NCBI RefSeq assembly: GCF_900492205.1
Contig: NZ_UEYQ01000004.1
Span: forward strand, 309,705 to 373,704
Source: Ciceribacter sp. T2.26MG-112.2
Lineage (GTDB): Bacteria > Pseudomonadota > Alphaproteobacteria > Rhizobiales > Rhizobiaceae
Direction: 5' to 3'
Length of the DNA stretch: 64,000 bases
The position numbers and the translations under genes are program-made. The first letter of the stretch is position 1; each line of letters starts with the position of its first letter. Shown piece after piece: positions 8,020-16,193 of this stretch. Under the pieces are notes generated by a model, which had not been told where the DNA came from, made no database searches, and was given only the letters and a program-made list of their open reading frames with translations.

Positions 8020-9303
8020 ATGGCCAAGGCCCTGACCGTGAAATTTGTTGAGGCAGTCAAGCCCGCGTCCGTCCGTCGCGAGATTCCAGACGGCGGCTTG
8101 CCGGGGCTGTATCTCGTCGTTCAGCCTTCCGGCGCGATGAGTTGGGCGATACGTTACAGGGCCGGCGGAAAGCCACGTAAGATGACGATTGGCGCTTATC
8201 CGGTCTATGGGCTTGGAACGGCCCGCGAAGCCGCCGGAAAGGCTCTTAGGGCGGTTTCTGAGGGGCGCGACCCCGGCGAGGAAAGGAAGCTGGCCAAGCG
8301 AGCTAGGCCAGATAGTCAAAACCTTATCGGGGCGGTCCTGAACGATTTCATTTCTCGGCATGTTGAGGCAAAGAACCGGGCCAGCTCGGCCAAGGAAAGC
8401 AAGCGCCTTATCGAGGTTGAGATTCGGCCGCGTTGGGGTAACAGGCCCATTCAATCCGTCACCCGGCGCGACATCATCGAGTTTCTTGACGAGATTGCGG
8501 ACCGTGGCGCGCCCGTTACTGCAAACCGTGTCCATGCGCTGCTGCGCAAGTTTTTCAATTGGGCAATCGAGCGCGACATTCTCCAGACTACGCCAGTTGC
8601 GAACGTGAAGGCCCCCACGGCGGAAGTGTCGAGGGACCGGGTTTTGTCCCATGAAGAGATCCGGCTTGCATGGCTTGGCGCGGAAGCGATCGGATGGCCA
8701 TTTGGCCCCATGGCCAAGGTGCTGCTGCTCACTGGCCAGCGCCGCGACGAAGTGGCGTCTGCTACGTGGGATGAGTTCCAGCTAGACGGCCCGGCCCCAT
8801 GTTGGATCATTCCGAAAGAGCGCGCGAAGAACAATCAAACCCACGTCGTCCCATTGTCGCCGGCTGTTGTCTCGATCCTGAGGGAGCTACCGCGCCTCAA
8901 AAGTAAGCGTGGGTACGTGCTGACGACGACGGGCGAAACCCCGATCAGCGGTTTCTCTAAAGCGAAGGCAGCTCTTGATTTAGAAATGCTCACAATCGCC
9001 CGTAGAGAGGCCGTAGAGCGCGGCGAGGACATTTCCGGTATGACCCTAGCCAAATGGCGTATCCACGACCTGAGGCGCACCGCTGCAAGCGGTATGGCGG
9101 CACTAGGTCAGCCGGTCCATGTGGTCGAGGCGGTGCTAAATCATCGCAGCGGCGCAATCAAAGGTGTGGCCGCGATCTATAACCGGCACGACTATCTAGA
9201 GGAAAAGCGGCGCGCGCTTTCCGCCTGGGCGAATTTTGTCATGGGGATTGTTGAGCAAAAGGAGGCTGGAAACGTTATTCCGATTGATCGTGTTCAGGCT
9301 TGA
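8020..9303 (+). CDS. int: Tyrosine site-specific integrase (P4 type)
   Basis: Integrates and excises the element at tRNA-Arg. The 427-residue protein has an N-terminal arm-binding domain of the DUF4102 type (MAKALTVKFVEAVKPASVRRE, then PDGGLPGLYLVVQPSGAMSW), a central SAM-like core-binding domain and a C-terminal catalytic domain. The catalytic residues can be read as R241 in LTGQRRDE, H349 and R352 in IHDLRRT, H375 in VLNHRSG and the nucleophile Y387 in AIYNRHDY. The start is the ATG at 8020 after GAGGAAG. Its last 29 bases overlap the converging RHH gene. The position right next to the left repeat and pointing inward is typical of such elements. Confidence 0.95.
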   Translation: MAKALTVKFVEAVKPASVRREIPDGGLPGLYLVVQPSGAMSWAIRYRAGGKPRKMTIGAYPVYGLGTAREAAGKALRAVSEGRDPGEERKLAKRARPDSQNLIGAVLNDFISRHVEAKNRASSAKESKRLIEVEIRPRWGNRPIQSVTRRDIIEFLDEIADRGAPVTANRVHALLRKFFNWAIERDILQTTPVANVKAPTAEVSRDRVLSHEEIRLAWLGAEAIGWPFGPMAKVLLLTGQRRDEVASATWDEFQLDGPAPCWIIPKERAKNNQTHVVPLSPAVVSILRELPRLKSKRGYVLTTTGETPISGFSKAKAALDLEMLTIARREAVERGEDISGMTLAKWRIHDLRRTAASGMAALGQPVHVVEAVLNHRSGAIKGVAAIYNRHDYLEEKRRALSAWANFVMGIVEQKEAGNVIPIDRVQA

Positions 9304-9631
9304 AGAATGCCGCCTTCACGTTGGTTAGAAGTTTCTCGGCTTCCTCTAAGCTTTCGCCCTGCCTCAACACGGACCACGCCGCGTGCGCCTCAAGTGCGGT
9401 CCTTATGGTCTTGTCCCGTTCTTCCTTGCTCTTTCCAGAGTAGTTAGCGCCGGCAAGCGCAATCATCAAATCCAGAAAATACGGATCGACGTGAAGCGCC
9501 ATTTGGCAAAGCCGGCGGATGGCTTCGGCGCGCGACCTAAGCCTATTGGCAAAGCTCCAATCGTCAATTTGCCGCGCCTCCCGCTCGGAAAGCATCATTT
9601 GGAATTTGATGGTTTTCAGTTCGTCGGCCAT
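9275..9631 (-). CDS. Ribbon-helix-helix type regulator (probable)
   Basis: A 118-residue protein whose first half (KFQMMLSEREARQIDDW, then RSRAEAIRRLCQMAL) reads like a short beta strand followed by two helices, the ribbon-helix-helix DNA-binding pattern. The remainder is helical and acidic with no recognised domain. It is divergent from the AlpA-like gene; the 135 bp between them contain direct and inverted repeats that could be its operators. It is a plausible early-region repressor of the element, inferred from fold and position. The 3' end overlaps the integrase gene tail to tail. Confidence 0.65.
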   Translation of the reverse strand: MADELKTIKFQMMLSEREARQIDDWSFANRLRSRAEAIRRLCQMALHVDPYFLDLMIALAGANYSGKSKEERDKTIRTALEAHAAWSVLRQGESLEEAEKLLTNVKAAFFKPEHDQSE

Positions 9632-9766
9632 GTCTCACCCTTTTTCATTTCCCCTAAGTGACCAAGTCTTTGCGGACAAGATGGGGAACTGATGGAAGTT
9701 CCGTTGCACCCATTAGCTAGCGATGGTATATCGTGTTCTATCACTAATGGAACTGATGGAGATCCG
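9632..9766. promoter_or_regulatory. Divergent control region with direct and inverted repeats
   Basis: Lies between the RHH gene (minus) and the AlpA-like gene (plus). The 12-mer GGAACTGATGGA occurs at 9685-9696 and 9749-9760. CCATTAG at 9710-9716 and CTAATGG at 9744-9750 form a 7-bp inverted repeat. The second 12-mer overlaps the end of the inverted repeat and lies just before the AlpA-like start codon. The pattern suggests operators for the RHH and/or AlpA-like protein. Confidence 0.5.
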
Positions 9767-9955
9767 ATGCAACAAGCTTTTCTGACTAGGCCGCAGGTCA
9801 AGCAGCGGTACAGCATTTCCGAAATGACGCTTTGGCGCTGGGAGAACAGCGAGACGCTGGAGTTTCCTAAGCCTATCGTGGTCAACCGTCGCAAGTTCTT
9901 CCGCGAGGAAGATTTGACCAATTGGGAACGCGCCCGCGTCAAGGTGTCTGCATGA
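9767..9955 (+). CDS. AlpA-like DNA-binding protein (excisionase/activator)
   Basis: A 62-residue MerR-type helix-turn-helix protein of the AlpA/excisionase group. The reading is MQQAFLTRPQVKQRYSISE, then MTLWRWENS (recognition region), then FPKPIVVNRRKFFREEDL, with the wing arginines typical of AlpA. In P4-type satellites and similar integrative elements this protein activates int or directs excision; that role here is inferred. The start at 9767 has GGAG six bases upstream; the longer frame from 9692 runs through the operator repeats and is unlikely. Its stop overlaps the next start (ATGA), so the two are translationally coupled. Confidence 0.8.
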   Translation: MQQAFLTRPQVKQRYSISEMTLWRWENSETLEFPKPIVVNRRKFFREEDLTNWERARVKVSA

Positions 9956-10788
9956 CAGCACCCCTAACCGGGAAATCGCCATATGAGGCCGCGTTGACGG
10001 AGCTAGCGGCGTTTAAGTTCGCCTTGATAGAAACCGCCGCCGCAGACCCGAAACTGCACGGTTCGCCGTCTCTGGCTGTTCTGGTGACGTATCTAAAGTT
10101 CATGACGATCGACAGGCAGACGTTGAAGCCAACTCTGGTCTACGCATCGAATAACACGCTGATGGCCCATGCCGCGATCAGGTCGAAAACGACAGCGGCC
10201 AAAGCGCGCAAATTGCTGGTTAACAGCGGCTACCTAAAGCCGGTGAAATCGAAGACTAGCGACGGATGCGAGAAGTTCAGGATTGAGAACACGCGGGCCG
10301 ACCATGTGAGGGCGCATATTCATGAGGCGCTTGCTTTCCATGCTGAACAGGACGTTTTCAGGAAGGCTGAGGAAAGACGGCGGAAGGCAGTCAATGAGCG
10401 CGGGGTACCAAATATTAATACCCCTTCCGATGCTGAGGGTGCCAATGTTTGTGACGACAGGGTACCAAACTTTGATACCAATTACCTTAGAGGAAACCTC
10501 AAAGGTTATATCTTAGGAAGGGAAAGCTCTTATCAGGATCTAGCCGATTCAGAGCCTCAAGAGCCTAATTCCTACATTTCGGCCCAATCGGGCGACGAAC
10601 TGAACGAACCTTTACCCATTCCAGAAAACGACGCGGAAGCGGAAAGCATGGTCGCCATGATTTGCGAGGGTGCTTCCGTGCATCCGGCAATGAAGGTGCG
10701 CATTAAGGCCATGCTGACGGATGGAATCCTGACGCCGCGCATGATCGACGGAATGCTTAGCAATCTGAGGAAGGAAACAGCGGCGTGA
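9952..10788 (+). CDS. Putative replication initiator with winged-helix-like N-terminus
   Basis: A 278-residue protein of no firmly recognised family. Residues about 20-110 (LAVLVTYLKFMTID, ASNNTLMAHAAIR, SKTTAAKARKLLVNSGYLKPV) look like a winged helix of the sort found in phage and plasmid replication proteins. A charged helix follows (HAEQDVFRKAEERRRKAVN), then a low-complexity middle with two related peptides, GVPNINT and RVPNFDT, and a helical C-terminus. The DNA for these peptides forms two iteron-like palindromes (10402-10479), reminiscent of origins embedded in replication genes such as lambda O. It is coupled to the AlpA-like gene (ATGA) and to the next gene (GTGA). The role as initiator is inference. 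Confidence 0.5.
   Translation: MTAPLTGKSPYEAALTELAAFKFALIETAAADPKLHGSPSLAVLVTYLKFMTIDRQTLKPTLVYASNNTLMAHAAIRSKTTAAKARKLLVNSGYLKPVKSKTSDGCEKFRIENTRADHVRAHIHEALAFHAEQDVFRKAEERRRKAVNERGVPNINTPSDAEGANVCDDRVPNFDTNYLRGNLKGYILGRESSYQDLADSEPQEPNSYISAQSGDELNEPLPIPENDAEAESMVAMICEGASVHPAMKVRIKAMLTDGILTPRMIDGMLSNLRKETAA
10402..10479. repeat. Two iteron-like palindromes inside the replication candidate
   Basis: Copy 1 (10402-10424) is GGGGTA, an 11-base centre CCAAATATTAA, then TACCCC. Copy 2 (10460-10479) is GGGTA, an 11-base centre CCAAACTTTGA, then TACC. Both share the frame GGTACCAAAnnTTnATACC and are 58 bp apart. They sit within coding sequence and encode VPNINT and VPNFDT. Confidence 0.6.
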
Positions 10789-10976
10789 AGCAACTCGATC
10801 TTTTCACATGGGCCGACAACAAGCCTTCGAACGTCATTGATGCGCGCTGGAGATTTGAGGCGAAAGTGATTGCTCTTGTCGAGGGCATGATTTCCGGCCG
10901 AATGCCTCCCAAGCGCGACGGGCAGCTTATAGCTTCACCGATCAAGCGGCGCGAAAACCCCGGAGAGGCGGCATGA
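10785..10976 (+). CDS. Small hypothetical protein of the element
   Basis: A 63-residue protein starting with GTG in a GTGA overlap with the preceding gene and ending in an ATGA overlap with the next, so it is part of a tightly coupled early operon. The sequence MKQLDLFTWADNKPSNVIDARWRFEAKVI continues into a basic GRMPPKRDGQLIA stretch. No family function is recognised; similar small proteins beginning with the LFTW motif occur in alphaproteobacterial phage early regions, as far as memory allows. It is likely soluble. Confidence 0.65.
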   Translation: MKQLDLFTWADNKPSNVIDARWRFEAKVIALVEGMISGRMPPKRDGQLIASPIKRRENPGEAA

Positions 10977-11224
10977 GCGAAAACCGCACCCGTCAAAAGA
11001 AATGGAAAGATGCGCACCCGCTAGAGGTCCTGGCACATCAGTATGTCAGATCGGCCCTTCGGCGCGGGCTTCTGTCTAGAGAACCTTGCGAGGTCTGCGG
11101 CGAGGAAATCGTAGACGCGCACCATGATGACTACGAACAGCCGCGCAAGGTCCGCTGGCTATGCCGACTCCACCATAGGCGCCACCACATTCTCAAGCGC
11201 CGCGATCCTGGCACGTCGTCTTGA
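10973..11224 (+). CDS. HNH-like zinc-finger protein
   Basis: An 83-residue basic protein with a treble-clef-like metal site: CEVCG in the middle, then DAHHDDYEQP, then WLCRLHHRRHH. This CxxC...HH...C..HH spacing resembles small phage HNH-type proteins, in which the second His of HH and the following residues may be catalytic. It could be an endonuclease or only a DNA-binding zinc finger; the short length favours a reduced domain. The start at 10973 overlaps the previous stop (ATGA). It is the last gene of the early operon, before the 558-bp non-coding region. Confidence 0.7.
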   Translation: MSENRTRQKKWKDAHPLEVLAHQYVRSALRRGLLSREPCEVCGEEIVDAHHDDYEQPRKVRWLCRLHHRRHHILKRRDPGTSS

Positions 11225-11782
11225 AAGACAATCAAGGTTTTCAAGCTCGCCGAAATGCCGAATTGTTGGACACCTTAAAAAGGCGAGATGAATTTCGCGA
11301 CCAAGTACGCGCGCCCGCGCGAGGTGTCACGGAATGACACCACGGATGCTAACAAATGTTAACCTCGCGGCAATTTCCCGACACCACAAAGCACCGCTAA
11401 TTTTGTCAGGCCCTAAAGGCCAGAAAAATCAAGGGCAGGTGGCAACGACCGTTCAACGGCTGTTAAACGGCCCGCCATTCGGACAATCCAGACGCCTGAA
11501 CGCGCGAGGCAAGGTTTTCCCTACATCACTACGCGCGGGCTGATGCTGTAGAATGCTAAGGTTTCTTGCCAGTCACTACGCGCGCACGCCTCAAGATTTT
11601 GGTGAAGTCACAACGCGCGGGCAAAGTATTCCCCACTTCAAAACAGGCCGGTAACATTCGGTAGCTTCTGATACACTATCAGGGGCACAGTATGCTTTTA
11701 CGTAGCGTTTCCAGTCTGTTATGGTGCTGTTGTTCTGGTTTTTATCGACCGGGTAACAGCCGGGTAACGGAAGGCGCAAGAT
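11225..11782. promoter_or_regulatory. Repeat-rich non-coding region: candidate origin or late control region
   Basis: No convincing gene in 558 bp. Contents seen: TCACTACGCGCG at 11526-11537 and 11573-11584 and TCACAACGCGCG at 11608-11619. A longer imperfect repeat also runs from CGCGCGAGGCAAGG (11501) and CGCGCGGGCAAAG (11614). Operator-like palindromes are TAACA-AA-TGTTA (11350-11361), CCGTT-C-AACGG (11449-11459) and CTGATA-CAC-TATCAG (11668-11682). GTGTC...GACAC lies at 11324-11340. Two direct CCGGGTAAC copies occur near 11749 and 11760, just before the next gene. Such clustering fits a replication region (as in the P4 crr sites) and/or the promoter of the downstream operon. Confidence 0.5.
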
Positions 11783-12421
11783 TTGACCGTGAAAGCCATC
11801 ACAACGACGTTTGAGCCCGATTGGGACGCCAAGCACCGCAAGGCGCTGGAGCGGCTGGAAGAGTTGCGCCAACAGCGGGGCGTTGCCCTGATGGAGGGAA
11901 AGACCTTTGACAATCGCCTAATCAACGTCGCCGAATCTGACGTGGACGCTTTCGCCGCAGCGCGTGAGGAATCCGTAAGGCGGCAGCGTGAGAAGGCCGA
12001 AGAACGCTTTCGCATCCATACAAACGATCAAAAGACAAAGCTTCTGGAGGTGGTGGAAAGTCGCCAGAAGTCTATCGAGGATGCGGAAGCGGCCCTTAAG
12101 GCGCTTGCTGACGCGCTGGAGCGGTATCTCTCCACAAGCAAGGAAGCCTGCCAGCTCATAAACGGCCTTGGCGGCTCGTTCAGCACGATTTCTGACTACG
12201 AGGTAAGGCGACGTGCGGCGCTCCGCATTTCGCTCGCCATGAAGCCTATCACAGGCACGGCAAGCCGCTTTGGCGGAATCGATTTCATCAACGTATCACC
12301 GGCCTTTGTCCTGGGTGACGGGACAAGTCCGCATCATTCGTGGGCAGAAGCCGACGCAATCAAGATCGCGGCCGATGTGGCTAAGGTCCTTCAAGAGAAA
12401 AGCACAGATGAGCAACATTGA
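11783..12421 (+). CDS. Coiled-coil hypothetical protein of the element
   Basis: A 212-residue protein with an N-terminal and central coiled coil (about residues 15-120, rich in E, K, R and A with heptad spacing, for example REESVRRQREKAEERF). A less charged C-terminal half contains GLGGSFSTISDYEVRRR and DGTSPHHSWAEADAIK. It opens the structural-type operon. The start is a TTG at 11783 with GGAAGG upstream; a GTG at 11789 is an alternative. Function is not recognised. A scaffold or virion-associated role is possible from position only. The stop overlaps the next gene. Confidence 0.6.
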   Translation: MTVKAITTTFEPDWDAKHRKALERLEELRQQRGVALMEGKTFDNRLINVAESDVDAFAAAREESVRRQREKAEERFRIHTNDQKTKLLEVVESRQKSIEDAEAALKALADALERYLSTSKEACQLINGLGGSFSTISDYEVRRRAALRISLAMKPITGTASRFGGIDFINVSPAFVLGDGTSPHHSWAEADAIKIAADVAKVLQEKSTDEQH

Positions 12422-12884
12422 ACCACATGAAGAAATGCGGAAGCTGACGCCTGTCAGCCCGGCTGACGTTCGGGTTAACTACGCTGGCTTCGTCTTCCGC
12501 GAATTGTTCATTCGCCTACCGCGTGGCGTGATTGCCGACGACCTGAAAGAGCCTTCGCTTTGGTCGCGTACTCAAAATTCCAACAACTCGGCGCTGAAAA
12601 AGTTCGATCGCGTTCTTTTGGTTTCGTTTGACGAAAGCTGGATTGCCGAAGCCGTAGTGGACGGCGCGACAGACGCGGGCGCATCACTCGCCAAACCCCG
12701 CATTACGCACCTCAAGGAACGCACCGAACAGCTATTCGGCGACGGAACATATCAGGTCGAATTCAACGGTCGAGGCTATCACGTCGTTCGCCTACGTGAC
12801 GGCGTAAGCATGTCTGACACACTGGCAAACGCTGCCCTTGCGGAAAGGGCTCTTGCCAGCCTTTACCCGCGACGCGCCGGGTAA
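12408..12884 (+). CDS. Hypothetical protein of the element
   Basis: A 158-residue soluble-looking protein beginning MSNIEPHEEMRKLTPVSP, overlapping the previous gene by 14 bases. The middle contains FVFRELFIRLPRGVIADDL and a beta-rich segment with RVLLVSFDESWIAEAVV, and the C-terminus has GTYQVEFNGRGYHVVRLRDG. The mix of short strands suggests a small beta domain. No family was recognised. It sits between the coiled-coil gene and the tailspike module, so a virion-linked role is possible. Two inverted repeats lie over its stop codon and in the following spacer. Confidence 0.6.
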   Translation: MSNIEPHEEMRKLTPVSPADVRVNYAGFVFRELFIRLPRGVIADDLKEPSLWSRTQNSNNSALKKFDRVLLVSFDESWIAEAVVDGATDAGASLAKPRITHLKERTEQLFGDGTYQVEFNGRGYHVVRLRDGVSMSDTLANAALAERALASLYPRRAG

Positions 12885-12928
12885 AACCGTGCGCTGGCCG
12901 GCCCGGTAATGCCTCGCTGGGCCGGCCA
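12862..12928. repeat. Two consecutive perfect inverted repeats around a stop codon
   Basis: TTTACCCG at 12862-12869 pairs with CGGGTAAA at 12878-12885, across an 8-base loop, and includes the TAA stop of the preceding gene. TGGCCGGCCC at 12895-12904 pairs with GGGCCGGCCA at 12919-12928, across a 14-base loop. No T-run follows, so these look like mRNA stability or attenuation hairpins, or protein-binding sites, rather than ordinary terminators. Confidence 0.55.
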
Positions 12929-12948
12929 ACAACCATAAGGGAAAGATC

Positions 12949-13683
12949 ATGTCGAACGAACTAGCCATTTCCAATTCGCCCGCTCCAGCGCCGTCTTCCG
13001 GTCCTGTAGATAGCGGGTTTTCGCACGGCAACGACAACGGTTCAGCGGCGGTCATTCATGGCGACCTGGCTACGCGCAAAGCCGAGATTGAACAGATTAT
13101 GCGCACCGATTTCCACCGCTACGAAATGGAATATTCGAGGGAATATCTCCAGATCCTCAAGACTGAGATGGGCGAAGTAAGCGCAACGGATCTGATGGCG
13201 GTAGACGAAAGCCGGAACCAGATGACACAGACCGAAGCGGGCCGCGAACTGGTGCGATCATGGGAACGCTACGGCGGCTTTAAGGCGCACCTTTCCAACG
13301 TGCAAAAGCAGGTGTCCGGCCTTGTGTCGGCTCTTGGCAATGAACGCGCTCAGCGGGCCTTTATGGAGCGTTTTGACCGCAGTCTGCCGGAACCGATCCG
13401 ATACGCGATTTACGAGAATATCGCCTTGGGCGCGCCGACATTTGTTGTTCCGGCGGCTGACGAAGACATGACCGTCTTTGCGGAAGACGCGGTCGGTAAA
13501 GCCCTTGTCTCCGAGTGGGGGTCTGACGCGGCAACGAAGGTAGCGACGATCTACAAGCGGTGCGACGCGGTCCTAGAGAACCTGAATGAACATGAGCAGT
13601 TCGCTGTCATGGCTTGGTTTGGAAACCTGCCGGACGCGCAAATGAAAACAATCTGCAAGTTGCTAGCTGGAGATCGAATCTAA
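12949..13683 (+). CDS. Hypothetical virion-region protein of the element
   Basis: A 244-residue protein with a Pro/Ser/Gly-rich start (SNSPAPAPSSGPVDSG) that is probably disordered, followed by a helical, acidic body (KAEIEQIMRTDFHRYEMEYSRE, then QVSGLVSALGNERAQRAFMERF). A start with GGGAAAG upstream and a stop that abuts the tailspike ATG place it in the tailspike operon. No membrane segment or signal is present. Function is unknown; position suggests a tail, adaptor or ejection-linked protein of a podovirus-like phage. Confidence 0.6.
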   Translation: MSNELAISNSPAPAPSSGPVDSGFSHGNDNGSAAVIHGDLATRKAEIEQIMRTDFHRYEMEYSREYLQILKTEMGEVSATDLMAVDESRNQMTQTEAGRELVRSWERYGGFKAHLSNVQKQVSGLVSALGNERAQRAFMERFDRSLPEPIRYAIYENIALGAPTFVVPAADEDMTVFAEDAVGKALVSEWGSDAATKVATIYKRCDAVLENLNEHEQFAVMAWFGNLPDAQMKTICKLLAGDRI

Positions 13684-16185
13684 ATGGTGAGCATGACGAT
13701 TGACCGGCGCGACGGTCTCAATTCATCCGCAGCTATCAAAGGCCCTTGCCGGGTAGCTACGACCGCAAACGTTGAGCTGTCGGGATTGCAGGTCATTGAC
13801 GGTGTTCAGACTGTCGAGGGCGACCGTGTGCTAGTCCGCGCACAGGATGACGCGCGCGACAACGGTATCCGCATTGCCTCAACCGGAAATTGGGAACGAT
13901 CGGCGGACTTCCGCAATAACCGCGACCTGGCTACAGGAACACAGGTTTTCGTTTCCAGCGGTACGCTAAACGGTGGCCGGCTGTTTGGCCTGTCAACGAC
14001 CGGCTCTATTGCCATTGGAACGTCAAACATCACGTTCACAAGCTCCGTTGTCACGCAAAACGAATTGGATCAAAGCCCGTTCATTGTCGAGGATAGAACG
14101 GCGCTTGCACTGGCCGATATAAACGGAAGTTCCGTTGCGATTTCCCGCGAAAATTTCGGCGACAGCGAATTCCTTGCGGACACTTCCGACCTTTCGGCAA
14201 AGGTAACTTTGGACACGGATCGGATTGGATATGTTGCGCCGGCAAGTGACACTAGCGGCGCTTCTGGTGCATGGCGTAGAAACCTGCGCTTGCCGCGTAT
14301 CTACCCGGAAGACGCTGGAGTCTACGGGGATGACGTAGACCGGCCTAGCCATGTCGCGGGGATGCAAAGCGCAATCGACTTTGCAGCTCGCGAAGGGTGC
14401 GTCCTGGCGCTCAAGAGGTCCGGTGCATATCGCATCCCCGGCCCGATGATTACGCGTTCCAATCTCTTCATCGAGAAAGAGCCGGGAGCTATCCTTTTCC
14501 CCACGGAATGGTCGCAGTATGCCGGCGGAGGTGGCCAGTTCTTCGGCAACGTCTTTTCAACCGACGACCCGAACGAAATGGCGCAAACCAACGTTCGCTT
14601 TGACCTGCACATTGACGGCAGTCTTATGCCGACGCGCACGCTTGGCTATGCCACGGCAGGCTCTACCAACACGGTAACGCTAGGGGCCGAATTTGACGGC
14701 AAGATCCGCGCCGGGCTTTCCGTCCTGACGATTCTTCTAGGGACCGGATCGACGCAGGCATTGCGCGTTCAAAGCTGGAATGCCGGAACGCGCGTTGCCA
14801 CGATGGTTTCCAACTGGACAACCCCGCCGGATGCGACGAGCTACATTGGCGAGGGCAGCAATGACAACGCCATGGCGGCAGCGCGCGGCGCTTACGATTG
14901 GGCCGGCAATCTGCATGTTGAAAACATGGTGGCAAGTTGGGTGGGCCTTGGATCGGGCGGCAAGGCGTTTAACGCTGAACAAGGGTGCCGACATTTCGAC
15001 ATCGAAGTGTGGGCAAGGCGCTGCGGTTGGGGCACGTTCATTCAGGGCCGCGATGGGTCCTTTACTGGCTACTCGACTGAGAACGTTGCCGCCGGCTTTG
15101 ACCGGCGCTGGAGCCGTGACATTCGCGTTCGCGTCTATGCGGAAGAATGCGACATTGGCGTGGGCTTCTATGGCGCGACCAGTGATAGCGATCCTGACGG
15201 CGACCCGCGCAACAACTTTTCCAAGGTTGACGCGGTGCTGCGCAACTGCGGTCATGCAACGAAGCGCCCGCTTAGCTCGACAAAGAACGTAAAATGCGCA
15301 CCTATCGTCATTGCCGAGGGGCAGAACTTCGAAATTGACGCCATGGTAACGACGGATGACGATTTCGTCTTTACGTGGCCGGATGCTGGCGACCTTTTGG
15401 CCGGTGCCGGGGAAAGTGGCGGTCTTGGTTCGGTTGTCGAGGGATGGGGCCGTAACGGGCGCGTGCGCGCTACATACATCGGCGAGGTGGATTATCTCTA
15501 CACGCTCGACAACGTGCGCGCAGGTGGCGAAGACGCCAGCAGCACGGGCATTCCTGCAAACGTCTATGGCCTAGACATCGATATTACGCACCGTGGCGGC
15601 GTCGCACCGACAAGCCTATTCCGCCAGCGGAATACGATCGGCAACACTGACGCAAGCGACCTTGCTATCAAGCTTAAGGCTGACGTTGACTACATTCCTT
15701 CAAGCGTCATTGGCCCGGATCTTTCCTATCTGAACGTTCACGTTGACGTTCACGCGCGGTCCATTGTCGGTGCGCAAGAGCATGTTGGTGTCAGGGGCGC
15801 GGCATCGCAGATCCGCGCTAACCGGAACGATTTGACCGGCCTAACTGGCTTCTATGACCTTGACGTGAGGCGCATGGATCGGGGCCTAAGCGTCGGTGCC
15901 GGCGGTCCTGTCATTACCAACGTTATCTACGGCTCCAAGGCCCACGATTTCGGAACGGTCTCGGCACACACTGAGGTTTCCACCACGATCACGGTAACTG
16001 GAGCCGTTGCCGGAACTAAGACATGGGCGGAGGTAACGTTTAACGGAACGCGCGTTGCGGGCTTGGCCTTCATCGCACAGGTGACGGCGGCAGACACGGT
16101 AACGCTCTATTGCCTGAACACAACAGCCGCATCAATCGCGGCAGGTAACAGAACGTATTCTGTCGCCGTAACCATGATTGCGTGA
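13684..16185 (+). CDS. Tailspike protein
   Basis: An 833-residue phage receptor-binding protein. The N-terminal 110 residues carry a familiar tail-fibre/tailspike adaptor pattern (KGPCRVATTANVELSG, VIDGVQTVEGDRVLVRAQ, DNGIRIASTGNW). About residues 210-700 form a right-handed beta-helix-like region with an entry helix (MQSAIDFAAREGC) and long repeats of short strands, the fold of glycan-degrading spikes. The last 80 residues (HDFGTVSAHTEVSTTITVTG onward) form a compact beta domain, probably for trimerisation. It would bind and perhaps cleave surface polysaccharide of a rhizobial host. The gene directly abuts the upstream gene and is followed by the S24-like gene. Confidence 0.85.
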   Translation: MVSMTIDRRDGLNSSAAIKGPCRVATTANVELSGLQVIDGVQTVEGDRVLVRAQDDARDNGIRIASTGNWERSADFRNNRDLATGTQVFVSSGTLNGGRLFGLSTTGSIAIGTSNITFTSSVVTQNELDQSPFIVEDRTALALADINGSSVAISRENFGDSEFLADTSDLSAKVTLDTDRIGYVAPASDTSGASGAWRRNLRLPRIYPEDAGVYGDDVDRPSHVAGMQSAIDFAAREGCVLALKRSGAYRIPGPMITRSNLFIEKEPGAILFPTEWSQYAGGGGQFFGNVFSTDDPNEMAQTNVRFDLHIDGSLMPTRTLGYATAGSTNTVTLGAEFDGKIRAGLSVLTILLGTGSTQALRVQSWNAGTRVATMVSNWTTPPDATSYIGEGSNDNAMAAARGAYDWAGNLHVENMVASWVGLGSGGKAFNAEQGCRHFDIEVWARRCGWGTFIQGRDGSFTGYSTENVAAGFDRRWSRDIRVRVYAEECDIGVGFYGATSDSDPDGDPRNNFSKVDAVLRNCGHATKRPLSSTKNVKCAPIVIAEGQNFEIDAMVTTDDDFVFTWPDAGDLLAGAGESGGLGSVVEGWGRNGRVRATYIGEVDYLYTLDNVRAGGEDASSTGIPANVYGLDIDITHRGGVAPTSLFRQRNTIGNTDASDLAIKLKADVDYIPSSVIGPDLSYLNVHVDVHARSIVGAQEHVGVRGAASQIRANRNDLTGLTGFYDLDVRRMDRGLSVGAGGPVITNVIYGSKAHDFGTVSAHTEVSTTITVTGAVAGTKTWAEVTFNGTRVAGLAFIAQVTAADTVTLYCLNTTAASIAAGNRTYSVAVTMIA

Positions 16186-16193
16186 GGAAAGAT

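Noticed and set aside
11334..11543. 69-codon frame within the non-coding region of the element
   Set aside because: No ribosome-binding site, overlaps palindromes and the ACGCGCG repeats, and resembles no protein.
11526..11619. Three spaced short repeats considered as a CRISPR array
   Set aside because: Repeats of about 12 bp with unequal spacing (47 and 35 bp) and no cas genes; iteron-like rather than CRISPR.
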